From NCBI GenBank assembly GCA_032622095.1, contig CP136064.1:173240310-173304309 (forward strand): DNA of 64,000 bases, written 5' to 3'. A program made the position numbers and the translations under genes. Each line of letters opens with the position of its first letter. The stretch's first letter is position 1. The notes below the pieces were generated by a model that had not been told where the DNA came from, searched no databases, and saw only the letters and a list, made by a program, of their open reading frames with translations. This document shows, one piece after another, positions 25,601-35,654 of this stretch. This DNA is from Siphonodentalium dalli. Its lineage: Eukaryota; Mollusca; Scaphopoda; Gadilida; Siphonodentaliidae.

Positions 25601-27750
25601 AAGTTCTGCCCATTTCCTTTCAATAATATGGCCAGAATCACAAAAGAGGTTCTCCGCAAAATTCCATACTGCAACTTTAAAATGAATTTGTCATGCCCCA
25701 TACGGAACAGGGACAAACAGAATAGAACATAGTTATCAATTAATTAACTAACACGTATAATAACCAAGTGAGTCACAGTTTGCTACCTTGTCGGATAACG
25801 CAGAGAATAATGTTCGGGATATATGTAGAAAATTAACTTTTTACAAATTTGGTTGCCATTTTGGAAGCCATCTTGAGCAATTTGGTCTATAAACACCGTA
25901 GTGTGACACATTTAAGATAGACCAAAACAATAAATACCTTTGATACCAATGATAGTTGCATTTTACTTAAAACAATTGTCCAACCCTGAAAAGTTAATTT
26001 TTGACGATATTTATGTCAAGTTTGTGAGAGAAAAATCCAATATTTCTGGTGATGTCAGTGGTGACAATAGTAACAATGATCCATGGTACATCAGACATGT
26101 TAGTATTCAATGTATATAATACAGATTAGCCAATTTTATATATCAACCACAACTTGTAAGCCATTGCAGGACACCCTGGGGCAATATTTACCATTTTTCA
26201 TATTTTCGGCGGCCATTTTGGAAATTTTCTACACCAATTTCATTCCCATTGAAGTAAAACATCCGTCCAATAAAATAAAGCACATAGTTGTTGACGTTCT
26301 ATTAACAGCCTGTGTGGTTTGTCGATAAAATGACTATCAAAATCGTCTTGCAAAAAAAATCTAAAATTCACCCCTCTTTTTCAAATCCTCTTTCTGTATC
26401 TATTACGGAACCCTCGTCAATGGCAAATGTCTTAAAATGACGCTATAATATCACGCTTGGTGACTGTCTCAAAAACATTGCCATTTACTAATGATTAATG
26501 TGAAGAAAAATGGAAGATATGGTGAAATATTAATTAAATTACCTATTTTTGTGCAAATGACGTCATTTTTCGGTGGCCATTTTGAATTTATTTCGAAATT
26601 ATTTGCCGTCATTTTGAAGAAGGACATCATACCAACAAAATGGCATACATTTTGTCTGTGTCTTTGGCTAACAACCGATCTATTACAACGATTAAATACA
26701 GCTGGTCGGAATTAGAGGAAATGGCGGCCATCTTGGATTCAAATGGCTCTAGCACCTAGTAGGGCCACCTTTATTTTTCGGTGAAATCTGGATTCTTTAT
26801 CTGGATACCATAGGGAACAATAAAAATAAGGTTATTTGTAATCATTGGGGGGTGCAGGTGGACCTTATTGGCTCCCCGACTATTAGCTTTAAATATCATT
26901 TAATAAAATATACAAATATAAAAAAAATTATCTCTGAGATACGACAAGGATTCAGTTTGCTTATTTAGGCTTGAACTCTTCAGACAAATTGTAGCATGAT
27001 TTTAGTCAGAATTGAGTTTTCTAAATGCTTTATTGAGAGGAATATTTCCATGGATTCAAAGATGTGGCTAGAGGGTCTTTGTTGGGTCGTGTCCACCTTG
27101 AAATTGGACCCAGTCCCCCTTGGGTTGGAACTTTCAAACTGGAACCTCAAGCTTTCCAACTAATGTTGTCAAATTTCCAACTGATAGCCATTTCATAGCA
27201 AATTTTCACCAAAAGTAGAGAACTACACTACTGTTGGTCTAAAACAACTAATTACTGTTTGGAAAATAAAACTGAGACCTTAATGTGATGTCAAATTTCC
27301 AACTTTTGTTTTGTGAGACACCCCCCCCCCCCCCCCCTGCATGAATGAATTTCACTCTGGACTTGGGACAGCAAAGTGTAAAAAAGATGACACAGAAAGT
27401 GCAAAAAAATATGACACAGGAAATCAAACTTAAAATTTATGGAATCTAATTCCATCCTCGCATACAGTGTTCGCGCTGGACCGAAAAAAACTTTAGCCAA
27501 AATTTTAGCCAAATGAAAATTTTATTAGCCAAATGAAAAAAACTTTAGCCAAATGTTTTTTGGCCAAATTAAAAAAAACTTTGGCCAAATTAAATCATCG
27601 TTTTCTGGTCGGTTCACAATAAATGACTAAAACGTAAAATCTAACAGACACAGGTAAAATACACAATAATTTAAATAATTTTGATGAACTAGAAGTGTTT
27701 TTATATATATCATTTATTAAATTTTATTAATCTTTATGTGAAAGAGTGAT

Positions 27751-27784
<34 letters not shown>

Positions 27785-30700
27785 AACCCGGGATTGTCCT
27801 TCTTAATGTCATTATTTTTTTGTTTTATATCAATATCTTTTTTTAAATCATTAAATATTTATCCTTGCGAAAATATCTAAGTGACATCTGGAAACTAATA
27901 ACTTAATATTGTTACGCCATTATCAAATTACAATCTGTCATAAAAGCATGCATATTATTTTGACTGTATCGGTATTGACGACAAATAGCCACAAAATATC
28001 TGTTGTGATTCACATTTGGCTGATTAAGCTATTGTCTTACACTTGGTGCTCATAAACCTGGACCTTCATAAATACAATGTCATCATAAACATGCATTGTG
28101 CAGGCGCGCCGTGAGTGAACAGACAGACAATGGGCTGAATGGGGGATTAGGGGATTAACTGTAAAAATTAATAATGACCTTTTGCTGCTTCATGCTGCTT
28201 TCTCCAGATTAAAACAGCCTGTTACAAACAAATTGCTTATATACCGGCGTCAATGCACTTTCCAAAACATTGCTTTCTTCACATTGTCATAATTCAACCA
28301 TGGTCGGTTTAATGTTCATGCATCTTTGAATGTCCGTCTTGTGAAAACTAAAGATGATTGCATATCACTTTGTGATCGCTTGGTTGATAGAGTTGTTGAT
28401 CGGGTTCCCCTTTGTACGATATTTTATAAGTACGAAAATAATTAAATACTTTCATCACCTAACTTCGTCTTGAATGTCGATCTATTGAGCGTTTTTATTA
28501 ATTAGCTTTCTGGCTCCATGCTTTCAGTCTCCATATGGGTTCAACAAAAGTTTAGCCAAAAGTTTAGCCAAATGAAATTTTCATTAGCCAAATTCGAAAA
28601 AGATTAGCCATTGGCTAATTTGGCTACCGACAGCGCGAACACTGCTCGCATAGCATCCATCCGAGAAAAGTATAATGTTCTATTCGGCAAACTACGTGCA
28701 CCAATCAGTCATTCAGTTTATATTTCTTGCCAAATTTGAAATTGGCTGTGATAAATAATTTACTGTGATTGCCAAAATATGATGCAAGAGAAAAACTTTG
28801 ATAATATAGGGTAACTCTATCATACAGTCATGAACAGTAAGCAGTTGGGTAATCAATGGGGTACTGACAGTCTATTAAGTTAACAATGGGTAAAGATGTC
28901 ATGCCACCCACTCAGCCAATGAGTGGGTCGATAGGACTGACCACATGGTATACCTCCGCTGTTTGACCTTTTTTTTCCTTCGCAATACTGTTTGAAAAGA
29001 CCATATGATAATTTATCTGTTAATTTTAGGTGACCCACGACGACCATATCCCACAGATTATGAGATGAGGCATGGGTTTCTTGGCAAACAGAGTGACCTC
29101 CCTGTTAGCAACACGCAGTCACATCTACAGCAGCCACAGGGAACATATGCCATCACCGAGCCCACGTCTCTACAGAGATCCACATCACACAGTACAGGTC
29201 AGTTATTCTGCGCCAGTTTAAACTTTATATGGTTCCCTCCTAGTGACATGACATCTCATTTACCATCTTCAGTGAAAGGGGACAATACCATATGTGCAGT
29301 TTGTCAGGGAGTCATTTTAAATTAAACTGCCTAAATCTTCTGAATGTCATCTCTAAATTGCAGCAGCATCAGTTAGTTTTGACGTTATTTAGTGTGACAT
29401 ATGTTGAGAATATAAACTTGTCCTATGTCCAACTAAATGATACCAAAACATAATGACCTAATTGTGCTGAATATTTACAACCTACAGTAATGCTCTAAGT
29501 AATCGACTCCTTAACCACAGCAGAATTTTGGGTAACTTTTCAGGATTTAGTCGGAAATATGGCTTGTTGCCATTCATCGGAAATCTCTCAGGGAGAGCTT
29601 TCTGATGAATGGCAACAAGCCATATTTCCGACTAAATCCTGAAAAGTGTTACCCATAATTCTGCTGCGGTTAAGAAGTTGATTACTTCTTTAAGCATTAC
29701 TGTATATTAAGCACATACTAATAGAGCCTGTGGTCTGTTTAGAGACATCTGATCCATATATTAGTTTAATTTTAAAGATGGATTATCTCTTTAACCCTTT
29801 GGCGAGTAGAACGAAATATATGTCGTCTATCGGTTGAGAAGTAGAACGAAATATATGTCGTTTCAGGAAGTGTTATTTTATGTAGACATAACTTCAATAT
29901 ATCATCTGATTTATAAATGAGTTGTATAAGAGTTATTTTGATTAATATAATGTCCCAAATGCATAAGTGCAATCGATTATGATAACACACGTTAACAAAA
30001 AATGCACATAAATTAAAACGAATTATTGGACCCTTTTGATCCGATTTATTAATAATTATTGCTATGACGTTGACGTTAAATTTACTCATGACGTCATGTA
30101 TATGATGTTACAGATACTCTCCAAAGGGTTAAATAACAAATTCAAAATAGTTGTGTGGGTATAAAATAATAAATATGAACTGAAGACCCCTGTCCAGAAA
30201 GGCTTCTATCAATTAATATTGATTTTATTTCGAATAATTTATTGGGCACGTTTATTTGTCTATTTTTAGAACAGACCATTCGGGTGATACTATATAGCGA
30301 TAGAGAGCATTATGCTGTTTCTATGGCTACGTAACGAATGTCAAATGTCTCAGATTGATTGGTTGTATTGTTTTATTCCATAGTTATAACCGATAATGAG
30401 TATAATTAACCTTTATTTGTGACAAAATTACACAACAAAATTTCTGGTCTCTGCTAACAGTAACCACTATTGTTCGTTAGCTAAACAACCACACCATTTT
30501 AGACCAGGAAATATTCGAAATAAAATGAATATTAATCGATAGAAGCATTTCCGGACAGGAGTCTTCGATTCAGATCTAACATTTTATACCCCGGTAACTA
30601 TATAATACATGTTTACAAAGAGATAATCCACCTTTAAGGTTGACTATATAGCATACTAGGATGAAATGGAATATGATTTTCTTTATTATTTCATCTCAAA

Positions 30701-31566
30701 GTAATCCGATGAAATCAAAAGGTATTTGATTTATTGTACTTGTAATCAAATACATCAACTGGAAAAAGTATTTGTATTGTATTTGTAATCATCAAATTTA
30801 AAGTGATGTGGAACACTACGGTTGGCTGATCAAATTGAAATGGAGAATAATCTTGCTCAGAATTGTTATTTTTACAAATATTATATCCAAATCGACAACA
30901 CACACCGTCATTCTTATATATCAATTAAATGCAGTGACTCTCAATGACAAAATTGTTTACGCTTGTTTGTCGCCGATAGTTGCATCCCGAATTGAGAAGT
31001 AAATATTTACAATTGGGCATATTTTAGATGATGTTTGGTGGTATGGTCGATTTGCTTGAGATTTTCGGCAATGTTATTAGAATGCCACATTCCTCCAGTT
31101 GGCACAGTGCCTGAATAATAACTGATCAGTTTCATGCACCCAAACAAGTCCATAATATGTCTTTAAAAGTATTTGTATTTTAATCAAATACTTTAGGCAT
31201 GTAATTGCCCATCCACATCAGTGATCACTGGTCCTCTTATTTATCTTGTCAATCGTTCAACATATGTATTAAATGTTTGCAGAAATCAGCGGTTCCCAGT
31301 TTTGAATCATTAACTATTTTACGAGGTTGATTAAATATTCAGCCTTTTGTTTTACAGATCATTCCTCAGCTACACACACCCCAACATCAAACCAGGCATC
31401 ATTATCATGGCAGACTGGATCATCGGAGTTATCTGCCCTTCTCAGTTCAAATAGTGGGCCAACATCACACTCAACAATAGGCGACATCAAAGTGCAAAAT
31501 AAGGACAATGATAAGGATGAACTAATGTCCAGTGACTCTTCCAGCAGCTCATCTAGTGATGAATAA
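16535..31566 (+). CDS. MED4: Mediator complex subunit 4 (5'-partial, five exons seen)
   Basis: MED4 is a subunit of the middle module of Mediator, the nuclear coactivator that links transcription factors to RNA polymerase II. Exons 16535-16656, 19815-19930, 22248-22392, 29030-29197 and 31358-31566 join in frame with GT/AG junctions and give 252 residues. Visible hallmarks are a charged, coiled-coil-like segment (about residues 42-100, with VDKRDYDIRKLQKNLKEAEV), the block LIKFSHKISSSNAV, the family signature GDPRRPYPTDYEMRHGFLG (about 128-146), and a C-terminal acidic/serine tail ending SSDSSSSSSSDE. All follow the order of human and fly MED4 as I know them. The N-terminal part (about 40 residues, usually with a RERLL-type motif) is missing. 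The first intron would reach at least 16.5 kb if exon 1 lies upstream. The introns carry many transposons but every visible exon is intact. The gene converges on the EPSTI1-like gene. Confidence 0.95.
16916..18083. mobile_element. MULE-like nonautonomous element in a MED4 intron
   Basis: The ends are TAGTCCAAGTCTTCTCGTAC and its mirror, with an inverted repeat of about 62 bp that continues more weakly to about 120 bp. Flanks carry the exact 9-bp duplication CCATAGAAC (16907-16915 and 18084-18092). A 9-bp duplication with long inverted repeats fits Mutator-like elements. No transposase is seen in the 1,168 bp. Confidence 0.8.
18281..18631. mobile_element. Harbinger-like MITE in a MED4 intron
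   Basis: The ends GGCCAAAACAAAAAAC... and ...GTTTTTTTTGGCC are imperfect inverted repeats. Further in, both arms share TTTCCGATA and GGCAGGC-type blocks. Flanks have the duplication TAA (18278-18280 and 18632-18634), the classic TWA target of PIF/Harbinger. The ends resemble those of 94-1582. Confidence 0.65.
19040..19320. mobile_element. Diverged copy of the CAAGCC hAT-MITE family
   Basis: It contains the mirrored blocks GTCCCCAGAGGGTGAATTTG (around 19190) and AAATTCATCCTCTGAGGACC (around 19245). The right end AAACTCAGGCTTG resembles the CAGGCTTG end of 32412-32852. Target duplications were not identified. Confidence 0.55.
19815..19930 (+). CDS. MED4: MED4, second visible exon
   Basis: The acceptor is TTGTTTTATAG (19804-19814) and the donor GTATGT begins at 19931. 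It encodes AEQAEIQKTVDELKLEVDKR and onward through KEAEVIL, a highly charged helix expected to form the coiled coil. It enters with two bases completing an Ala codon and ends on a codon boundary. Confidence 0.95.
19945..20159. mobile_element. Truncated TTAA-type MITE just inside a MED4 intron
   Basis: It has the GCCAATGCATTCTCTTATA blocks in both orientations, as in 53560-53814, and ends CATGACTGAG next to TTAA (about 20156-20159). It begins within about 15-20 bp of the exon's 5' splice site. Confidence 0.55.
20160..22247. other. MED4 intron sequence with small repeats
   Basis: Contains a direct duplication of a 35-bp unit (GCCGAGCGATGTGTTTCAAT...) at 21070-21139 and scattered GAAGCACA / TGCACTTCA motifs (21410-21710) like those in the element at 52799-53206. 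At about 21715 there is a TTAACCTCTTCACTGC piece resembling the left end of 42649-42947. Inverted arms at about 21797-21830 and 21920-21950 are built on GTCAATACCACATGGCCAC. No additional exon is supported. Confidence 0.5.
22248..22392 (+). CDS. MED4: MED4, third visible exon
   Basis: The acceptor is TCTTTTTGCAG ending at 22247 and the donor GTATGC begins at 22393. It encodes STAIYQASQKLENIEKCKNK, then SISSEDLIKFSHKISSSNAV and ASPPTWGPG, the most conserved core of MED4. It starts on a codon boundary and ends after the first base of a Gly codon. Confidence 0.97.
22489..26882. mobile_element. Second giant palindromic element (4.4 kb) in a MED4 intron
   Basis: The ends are TAGTCGGGGAGCC / GGCTCCCCGACTA, with the duplication TTA (22486-22488 and 26883-26885). 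The interior repeats the plan of 8902-14055: inverted arms (for example 22540-23100 against 25540-26100), a ~45-bp minisatellite in opposite orientation (about 23160-24040 and 24175-25265), and a central hairpin (24043-24061 with 24152-24171). The left arm lacks about 0.7 kb at a poly-C junction (22513-22535). The right outer part (26225-26850) differs from the first element. A mariner-type MITE is inserted at 25268-25480. Confidence 0.8.
25268..25480. mobile_element. Fold-back MITE copy A (mariner-like, TA target)
   Basis: The ends CAGTAATGCT / AGCATTACTG are flanked by TA on both sides. The two halves are near-perfect inverted repeats around GGAAAGCTCTC. About 213 bp. It is nested in the second giant palindrome. 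Copies B and C lie at 29485-29702 and 43609-43821. Confidence 0.85.
27110..27340 (-). repeat. Dispersed GTTGGAAATTTC repeat family, copy 1
   Basis: Shares TTTCCAACT blocks and an ACACCCCCCC tract with 52445-52735 and 58265-58560, here in reverse orientation. The family seems to have a C-run at one end; no terminal repeats were recognised. Confidence 0.6.
27465..28644. mobile_element. Nonautonomous hAT element in a MED4 intron
   Basis: The ends are CAGTGTTCGCGCTG / CAGCGCGAACACTG, with the exact 8-bp duplication CTCGCATA (27457-27464 and 28645-28652). Both subterminal regions carry many copies of TTAGCCAAA (about 27490-27595 and 28550-28625), likely transposase-binding repeats. A run of 31 G lies inside (27753-27783). 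No transposase frame is seen in the 1,180 bp. A fragment with the same right end lies at 35575-35654. Confidence 0.85.
27753..27783 (+). repeat. 31-bp poly-G tract
   Basis: An uninterrupted G run inside the hAT element, in a transcribed MED4 intron. It could form G-quadruplexes; the exact length may be affected by sequencing error. Confidence 0.9.
29030..29197 (+). CDS. MED4: MED4, fourth visible exon
   Basis: The acceptor is TTAATTTTAG ending at 29029 and the donor GTCAGT begins at 29198. It encodes the signature DPRRPYPTDYEMRHGFLGKQ, followed by a Gln/Ser/Thr-rich, probably unstructured stretch. It enters with two bases completing Gly and leaves after the first base of an Asp codon. Confidence 0.97.
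29485..29702. mobile_element. Fold-back MITE copy B (mariner-like)
   Basis: Same ends (CAGTAATGCT / AGCATTACTG), TA flanks (29483-29484 and 29703-29704) and palindromic body as 25268-25480. It lies in the MED4 intron before the last exon. Confidence 0.85.
29776..30633. mobile_element. TTAA-type palindromic element, interrupted
   Basis: The ends AGATGGATTATCTCTTT and AAAGAGATAATCCACCT are inverted and flanked by TTAA (29772-29775 and 30634-30637). Inner arms (about 30190-30235 and 30490-30565) share GTCCnGAAAnGCTTCTATC and TTTTATTTCGAATA. The left arm is split by the piggyBac-like MITE at 29795-30128. It lies in the last visible MED4 intron. Confidence 0.7.
29795..30128. mobile_element. piggyBac-like MITE nested in the element above
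   Basis: The ends CCCTTTGGCGAGTA / TACTCTCCAAAGGG are flanked by TTAA (29791-29794 and 30129-30132). It contains a near-direct repeat of GTAGAACGAAATATATGTCG. CCC ends with a TTAA target fit piggyBac. Confidence 0.75.
31358..31566 (+). CDS. MED4: MED4, last exon with stop codon
   Basis: The acceptor is TTTTGTTTTACAG ending at 31357. It encodes a Ser/Thr-rich stretch, then IGDIKVQNKDNDKDELMSSD and a serine/acid tail, with TAA at 31564-31566. The NKDN...MSSDSSSSS ending parallels the C-terminus of fly and human MED4. Confidence 0.95.
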
Positions 31567-31567
31567 A
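31562..31567 (+). promoter_or_regulatory. AATAAA overlapping the MED4 stop codon
   Basis: The hexamer AATAAA spans the TAA stop. If used, the cleavage site would fall about 10-30 bp beyond the stop and the 3' UTR would be very short. It may be unused; the downstream 31568-32020 has no other exact AATAAA that I noticed. Confidence 0.35.
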
Positions 31568-32411
31568 TATACATTGATTTACAACTGGTTAGTTTTGTGT
31601 CTTCTGGACACAGTTGTTCAACCCAAATGACCAAGCGAAAAATCAAACGAGCATCGCTAAGGCATGGCAAAATATGCTGTTGGTAAATTCAATAATGGTC
31701 TATTACTCAGGTGAAAATAAGTACAGATTTATTAGTTATCATCCGGAAATGAAAATTAAGAGCAAATTCTAACAAAAAGGGCTGTAACACTTGTGAAAAT
31801 TGGCAGACGAAATCCAAGTTCTAACTTGACTTGTATTTTGTGCTAGTAAGCCCACATACCAAATTTCAGTCCAGACTTATTAAAGTTATCATCTGGAAAC
31901 GAAAAAAGCAAACGGACCAATAACATAATACATCGTTTTTTCAAAACGGGTGTATAAAAAGTTGTATTGTATGTCCCAAATTTTTATAAGGAGACACCTG
32001 TTGGGAGTGCTTACCTCGGCTTGATGTTATTATATTATATTATATTATATTATATGTATCACCATTCTGGAACAGAGCTAATGACAGCATCCAAATTTAT
32101 TAAAGGGTGAAATTTGATAACATTCCCTGTTATACTCGATATTATGGTTCAAATTCATTGTAAGGTCTTACGACAGATCAAAATATTCAGCTGTGAATAT
32201 GTTTTGGTTTTATTACAGAAATAAGACTTAACAGAGATAGAGATGCCGACTTGATACCTCAAAATAGGCATCTTTCCCCCCAAGTCAAATTTTTTTGTTA
32301 TTAGCCAGATTCAGTTACATGTTAAGTCCTCGAATTTGGCCATGGCAATAAGCACTGCCCAGGGAAATGCTGTGGCAACATGTGGAATCTACATGTAACA
32401 TGCCACATCAT
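31568..32411. other. MED4 3' flank, no gene seen
   Basis: AT-rich sequence with a short TATAT(TATAT)n microsatellite at about 32024-32053. No coding sequence is supported. Confidence 0.5.
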
Positions 32412-32852
32412 CAAGCCTGCAAATAGCGTGTCTGTCATTTGCAGAATGAGGTCCCCAGAGGGTGAATTTAGTGACGCTATCCCGCATAGTGGGCGAGCAT
32501 CACTAAATTCACCCTCTGGGAACCTCATTCTGCTTAGGCCCTCAACTGCTATGGTAGACCTAGGATCAGATTGAAGTTCCCCAGTTGAAGTTGGTGATGT
32601 TCACCCATTGGGCACCTCAATTATGCATTTTATCTGCTGCAAATTAGGAGATATAGAAACTTCCCAGAAGGGAAAACTAAAAACAATGTTAATTTGATAC
32701 TGTAGATACTATCCAGAAGATGAGGCCTAAGCAGAATGAAGTCTCCAGAGGGTGAATTTGGTGATGCTAGCCGCTGTGCGGGGATAGCATCACTAAATTC
32801 ACCCTCTGGGGACCTCATTCTGCAAATGACAGGCACACTATTTGCAGGCTTG
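32412..32852. mobile_element. CAAGCC-type hAT MITE, 441 bp
   Basis: The ends CAAGCCTGCAAATAG / CTATTTGCAGGCTTG are flanked by the exact 8-bp duplication CACATCAT (32404-32411 and 32853-32860). It contains two palindromic modules built on GTCCCCAGAGGGTGAATTT, one near each end (32445-32535 and 32735-32825), joined by about 200 bp. Confidence 0.85.
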
Positions 32853-33404
32853 CACATCATTAAATTTGACGTGGGACATTTTTCCCTGTCTGCCCATTTT
32901 TTTTCGAAAATGGGCAAACAAAATTTCATTTGGCCAAATTGTTTTTTTTTTTAGCCCAAATGGGGACGGAAATCAATTCAAACACATCGAATTGATTGAC
33001 AGTGCTGAAATTAGACAATGAAACAGTACAACCGATTGACCTGTCTTGAACACGCGAGTTTCGTACTTTGGAAACATCAGACCATTGCAGTCTCATAGCA
33101 GATAAAAGCAAACCTTCAATGTACACTGGTTATGACATTTTTAGTCAAGTTTTATGGTTTGACGAGGGACGGTTGGCGGGGCGGGGCGTGCGGCGGGCAG
33201 ACCTAAAGAATGCCTTATAACTTTGACATTTGTGAACGGATTCAAAAATATTTAGGTTTGTGAGTTTGCTCCCAATGACTATTTACTGCCTGTAGAAAAT
33301 GGCTCACGTCAGAACTTTTTGACAAGAGTTATCCATCTTTGATGACTTTTTGGCAATTTTATCACCTGTTTAACGCGGATAACTCAATCAAATATTTACT
33401 GATT

Positions 33405-33581
33405 ACAACCATATTTGATATATGAGTCTCTTGCAACAATATCTCGGACGAGTTCGAAAACGAGGTTTGTCCGATTTTTTCCCCGGAGTTATGGGCCTTA
33501 GTTTGTCTATTTTAGCATTTTTTTTCACCGTTAGCGCGATAACTGAATCAAATATTAACTGATTCAAACCATATTTGATAT
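33405..33581 (+). repeat. ~155-bp tandem repeat, left part of a split array
   Basis: The unit contains GATATATGAGTCTCTTGCAA, CTCGGACGAGTTCGAAAACC and GTTATGGGCCTTAGTTTGTC. The same array continues at 34603-35125 on the far side of the insertion at 33582-34602. Confidence 0.85.
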
Positions 33582-34602
33582 CAGTCTATGTAAACATACA
33601 CTCAGATTCATACTGATACTGAGTCTATTGCATTCCCCATCAACTTTTCATTTCTGAACGGTAGTGGGGTTCCCTCAAATTACGTCACACAGCACTAAAT
33701 ATAAATCTGAAATTAGTTGTGATTGACAGGCGTAAACATGGTCACGTGCCAGTGCCGTCATGGCCGCTTCAACCATGTGAAGCCGATTCTAAGAATCGGA
33801 ATTAATAGTTGCAGGGTTTGTGACTTTTCGTTCGGCGGTTGTTTTACTGACAATAAAGGGAAACAGCTAACTTCCGGGATCCAAAATAATATGTACAATA
33901 ACTAAGACAGATCTTCTTGAAATTATAAAAAAAATGTCAATTTATGTGGATCTCTTGGACTCAGAACAAATTATTTTTTAGATTGGCCAGGCGATTTGTC
34001 GACCATGTTGTCCAAAAATAACACAAATCAACGGCCACGAATCAAAAATACATGAATGTTGGGACTATTTGCTTAAAACAACTCCAGAACTAAAAAAAAG
34101 TTAAATGACATAACAAAACGATCTATCAGTTCCCCAGTACCGGCAGTAGTACCAGCGCAGCCAAAACGAGCGAAGAGCAACACAATTCTACCACCAACCC
34201 CACCGAAACCCTCCCGACCTTACACAGCCGTATTATTAGCTCCAACGATTGGCCAGTTGTACCCTAATTACAGTTGCCTGCAATCCAAATTCCGTTGATT
34301 CTTGATTTTAAACTTTCGACCGCTCGTCAACAATCTACTTTATTTGTCGATTTGTGAATTTCTCTTCCGGTATAACATGACGTCATGGATACTATTTTAA
34401 CAACATTTAGCCACACCTTCAGAATTTCCACACCGAGAGCACGTGACATGTTACTAGTTTTTTATTGGGGCACCACATTTCTTGGAGCTAAGTTTTGATT
34501 GGCGGTAATTACAAGGAATCCCGGTTTGGGAAATGAAAACTGAACGAAAGGTCGTCAGACCCACTATTTTTTATATGTGGGTATGTAGTTTACTCCAGAC
34601 TG
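33582..34602. mobile_element. 1.0-kb element inserted in a tandem array
   Basis: The ends CAGTCTATGTAAAC and GTTTACTCCAGACTG are imperfect inverted repeats. Flanks are ATTTGATAT on both sides (33573-33581 and 34603-34611), an 8-9-bp target duplication copied from the repeat unit it interrupts. A 9-bp duplication would fit a MULE, an 8-bp one a hAT. The interior is GC-richer, with a CGTCATGGCCGC segment and two adjacent open stretches (33982-34104, and 34077-34298 with a proline-rich PVPAVVPAQPKR). These are not in one frame and match nothing I recognise. Confidence 0.65.
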
Positions 34603-35125
34603 ATTTGATATATGAGTCTCTTGCAACAATATCTCGGACGAGTTCGAAAACCAGGTTTGTCCGAATTTTTCCCCCGAGTTATGGGCCTTAGTTTGTCTAT
34701 TTTTAGCATTTTTTTCACTGCTAGCGCGATTAATCAATCAAATATTAACTGTTTCAAACCATATTTGATATATGAATCTCTTGCAACAACATCTCGGACA
34801 AGTTCGAAAACCAGGTTTGTCCGAATTTTTTCCCCGAAGTTATGGGCCTTAGTTTGTTTATTTTTAGCATTTTTTTCACTGTTAGCGTGATAACTGAATC
34901 AAATATTACTGATTCAAACCATATTTGATATATGAGTCTCTTGCAGCAATATCTCGGACGAGTTCGAAAACCAGGTTTGTCCGAATTTTTTCCAAGGAGT
35001 TATGGGCGATAACTGAATTAAATATTAACTGATTCAAACCATATTTGGTATATAAGTCTCTTGCAACAATATCTCGGACGAGTTCGAAAATCAGGTTTGT
35101 CCAAGTTATTGGCAGAAGTTTTTTT
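34603..35125 (+). repeat. ~155-bp tandem repeat, right part of a split array
   Basis: About three and a half units of the array described at 33405-33581, the last ones shortened. Open frames on both strands here (34612-34890 plus, 34906-35262 minus) are products of the repeat period. Confidence 0.85.
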
Positions 35126-35574
35126 CGATTGCCAATAAACTCGACATAGCATCTTAGATGCGTACCCCTTGTTGTTGATTGAAAGATATCATTTGTGAAT
35201 GCATTGTCCCGTAATTGGGCAGTACAAAGAAATTGGATGTACCAGCCAGCCACACAACTCAAGGGTATGTTAGTTAATTAAATGTGTAATAATCTCCCGT
35301 CTGGGGCTTATAATCACAACAAACAGGCTTCACCTGGTAAAGGTTTTAATCCAACAATAGATAATCAACAGTTATCACCTGACTTAATAAGCAACACTGA
35401 CAGTGTTTTATATCTTGGTGAATCTAGCGGTGACAATTAACACAGCTGATCTTAGTTGGTGCACAGGGTGTTGGCGTCATATATTTATTGTGGAGTGTTA
35501 GTCTCAAGTTTGTGCATTTCAGGTAACAAATAAACTTTGAAATTATAAACAATTTTAGTCATTAATTATCAGCC

Positions 35575-35654
35575 CAGAAAATGAGGATTTAAAAAAAAAA
35601 TTGGCCAAAAACTTTTTAATGAAAAAGATTTTTCGGCTCAGCGTGAACACTGCT
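35575..35654. mobile_element. hAT right-end fragment
   Basis: Ends CAGCGTGAACACTG with TTGGCCAAAAACTTT upstream, as in the right end of 27465-28644. The left end is missing. Confidence 0.55.

Noticed and set aside
34906-35262. 118-codon minus-strand frame with a duplicated FELVRDIxARD segment
   Set aside because: The duplication is the 155-bp tandem repeat itself; the opposite strand is also open.
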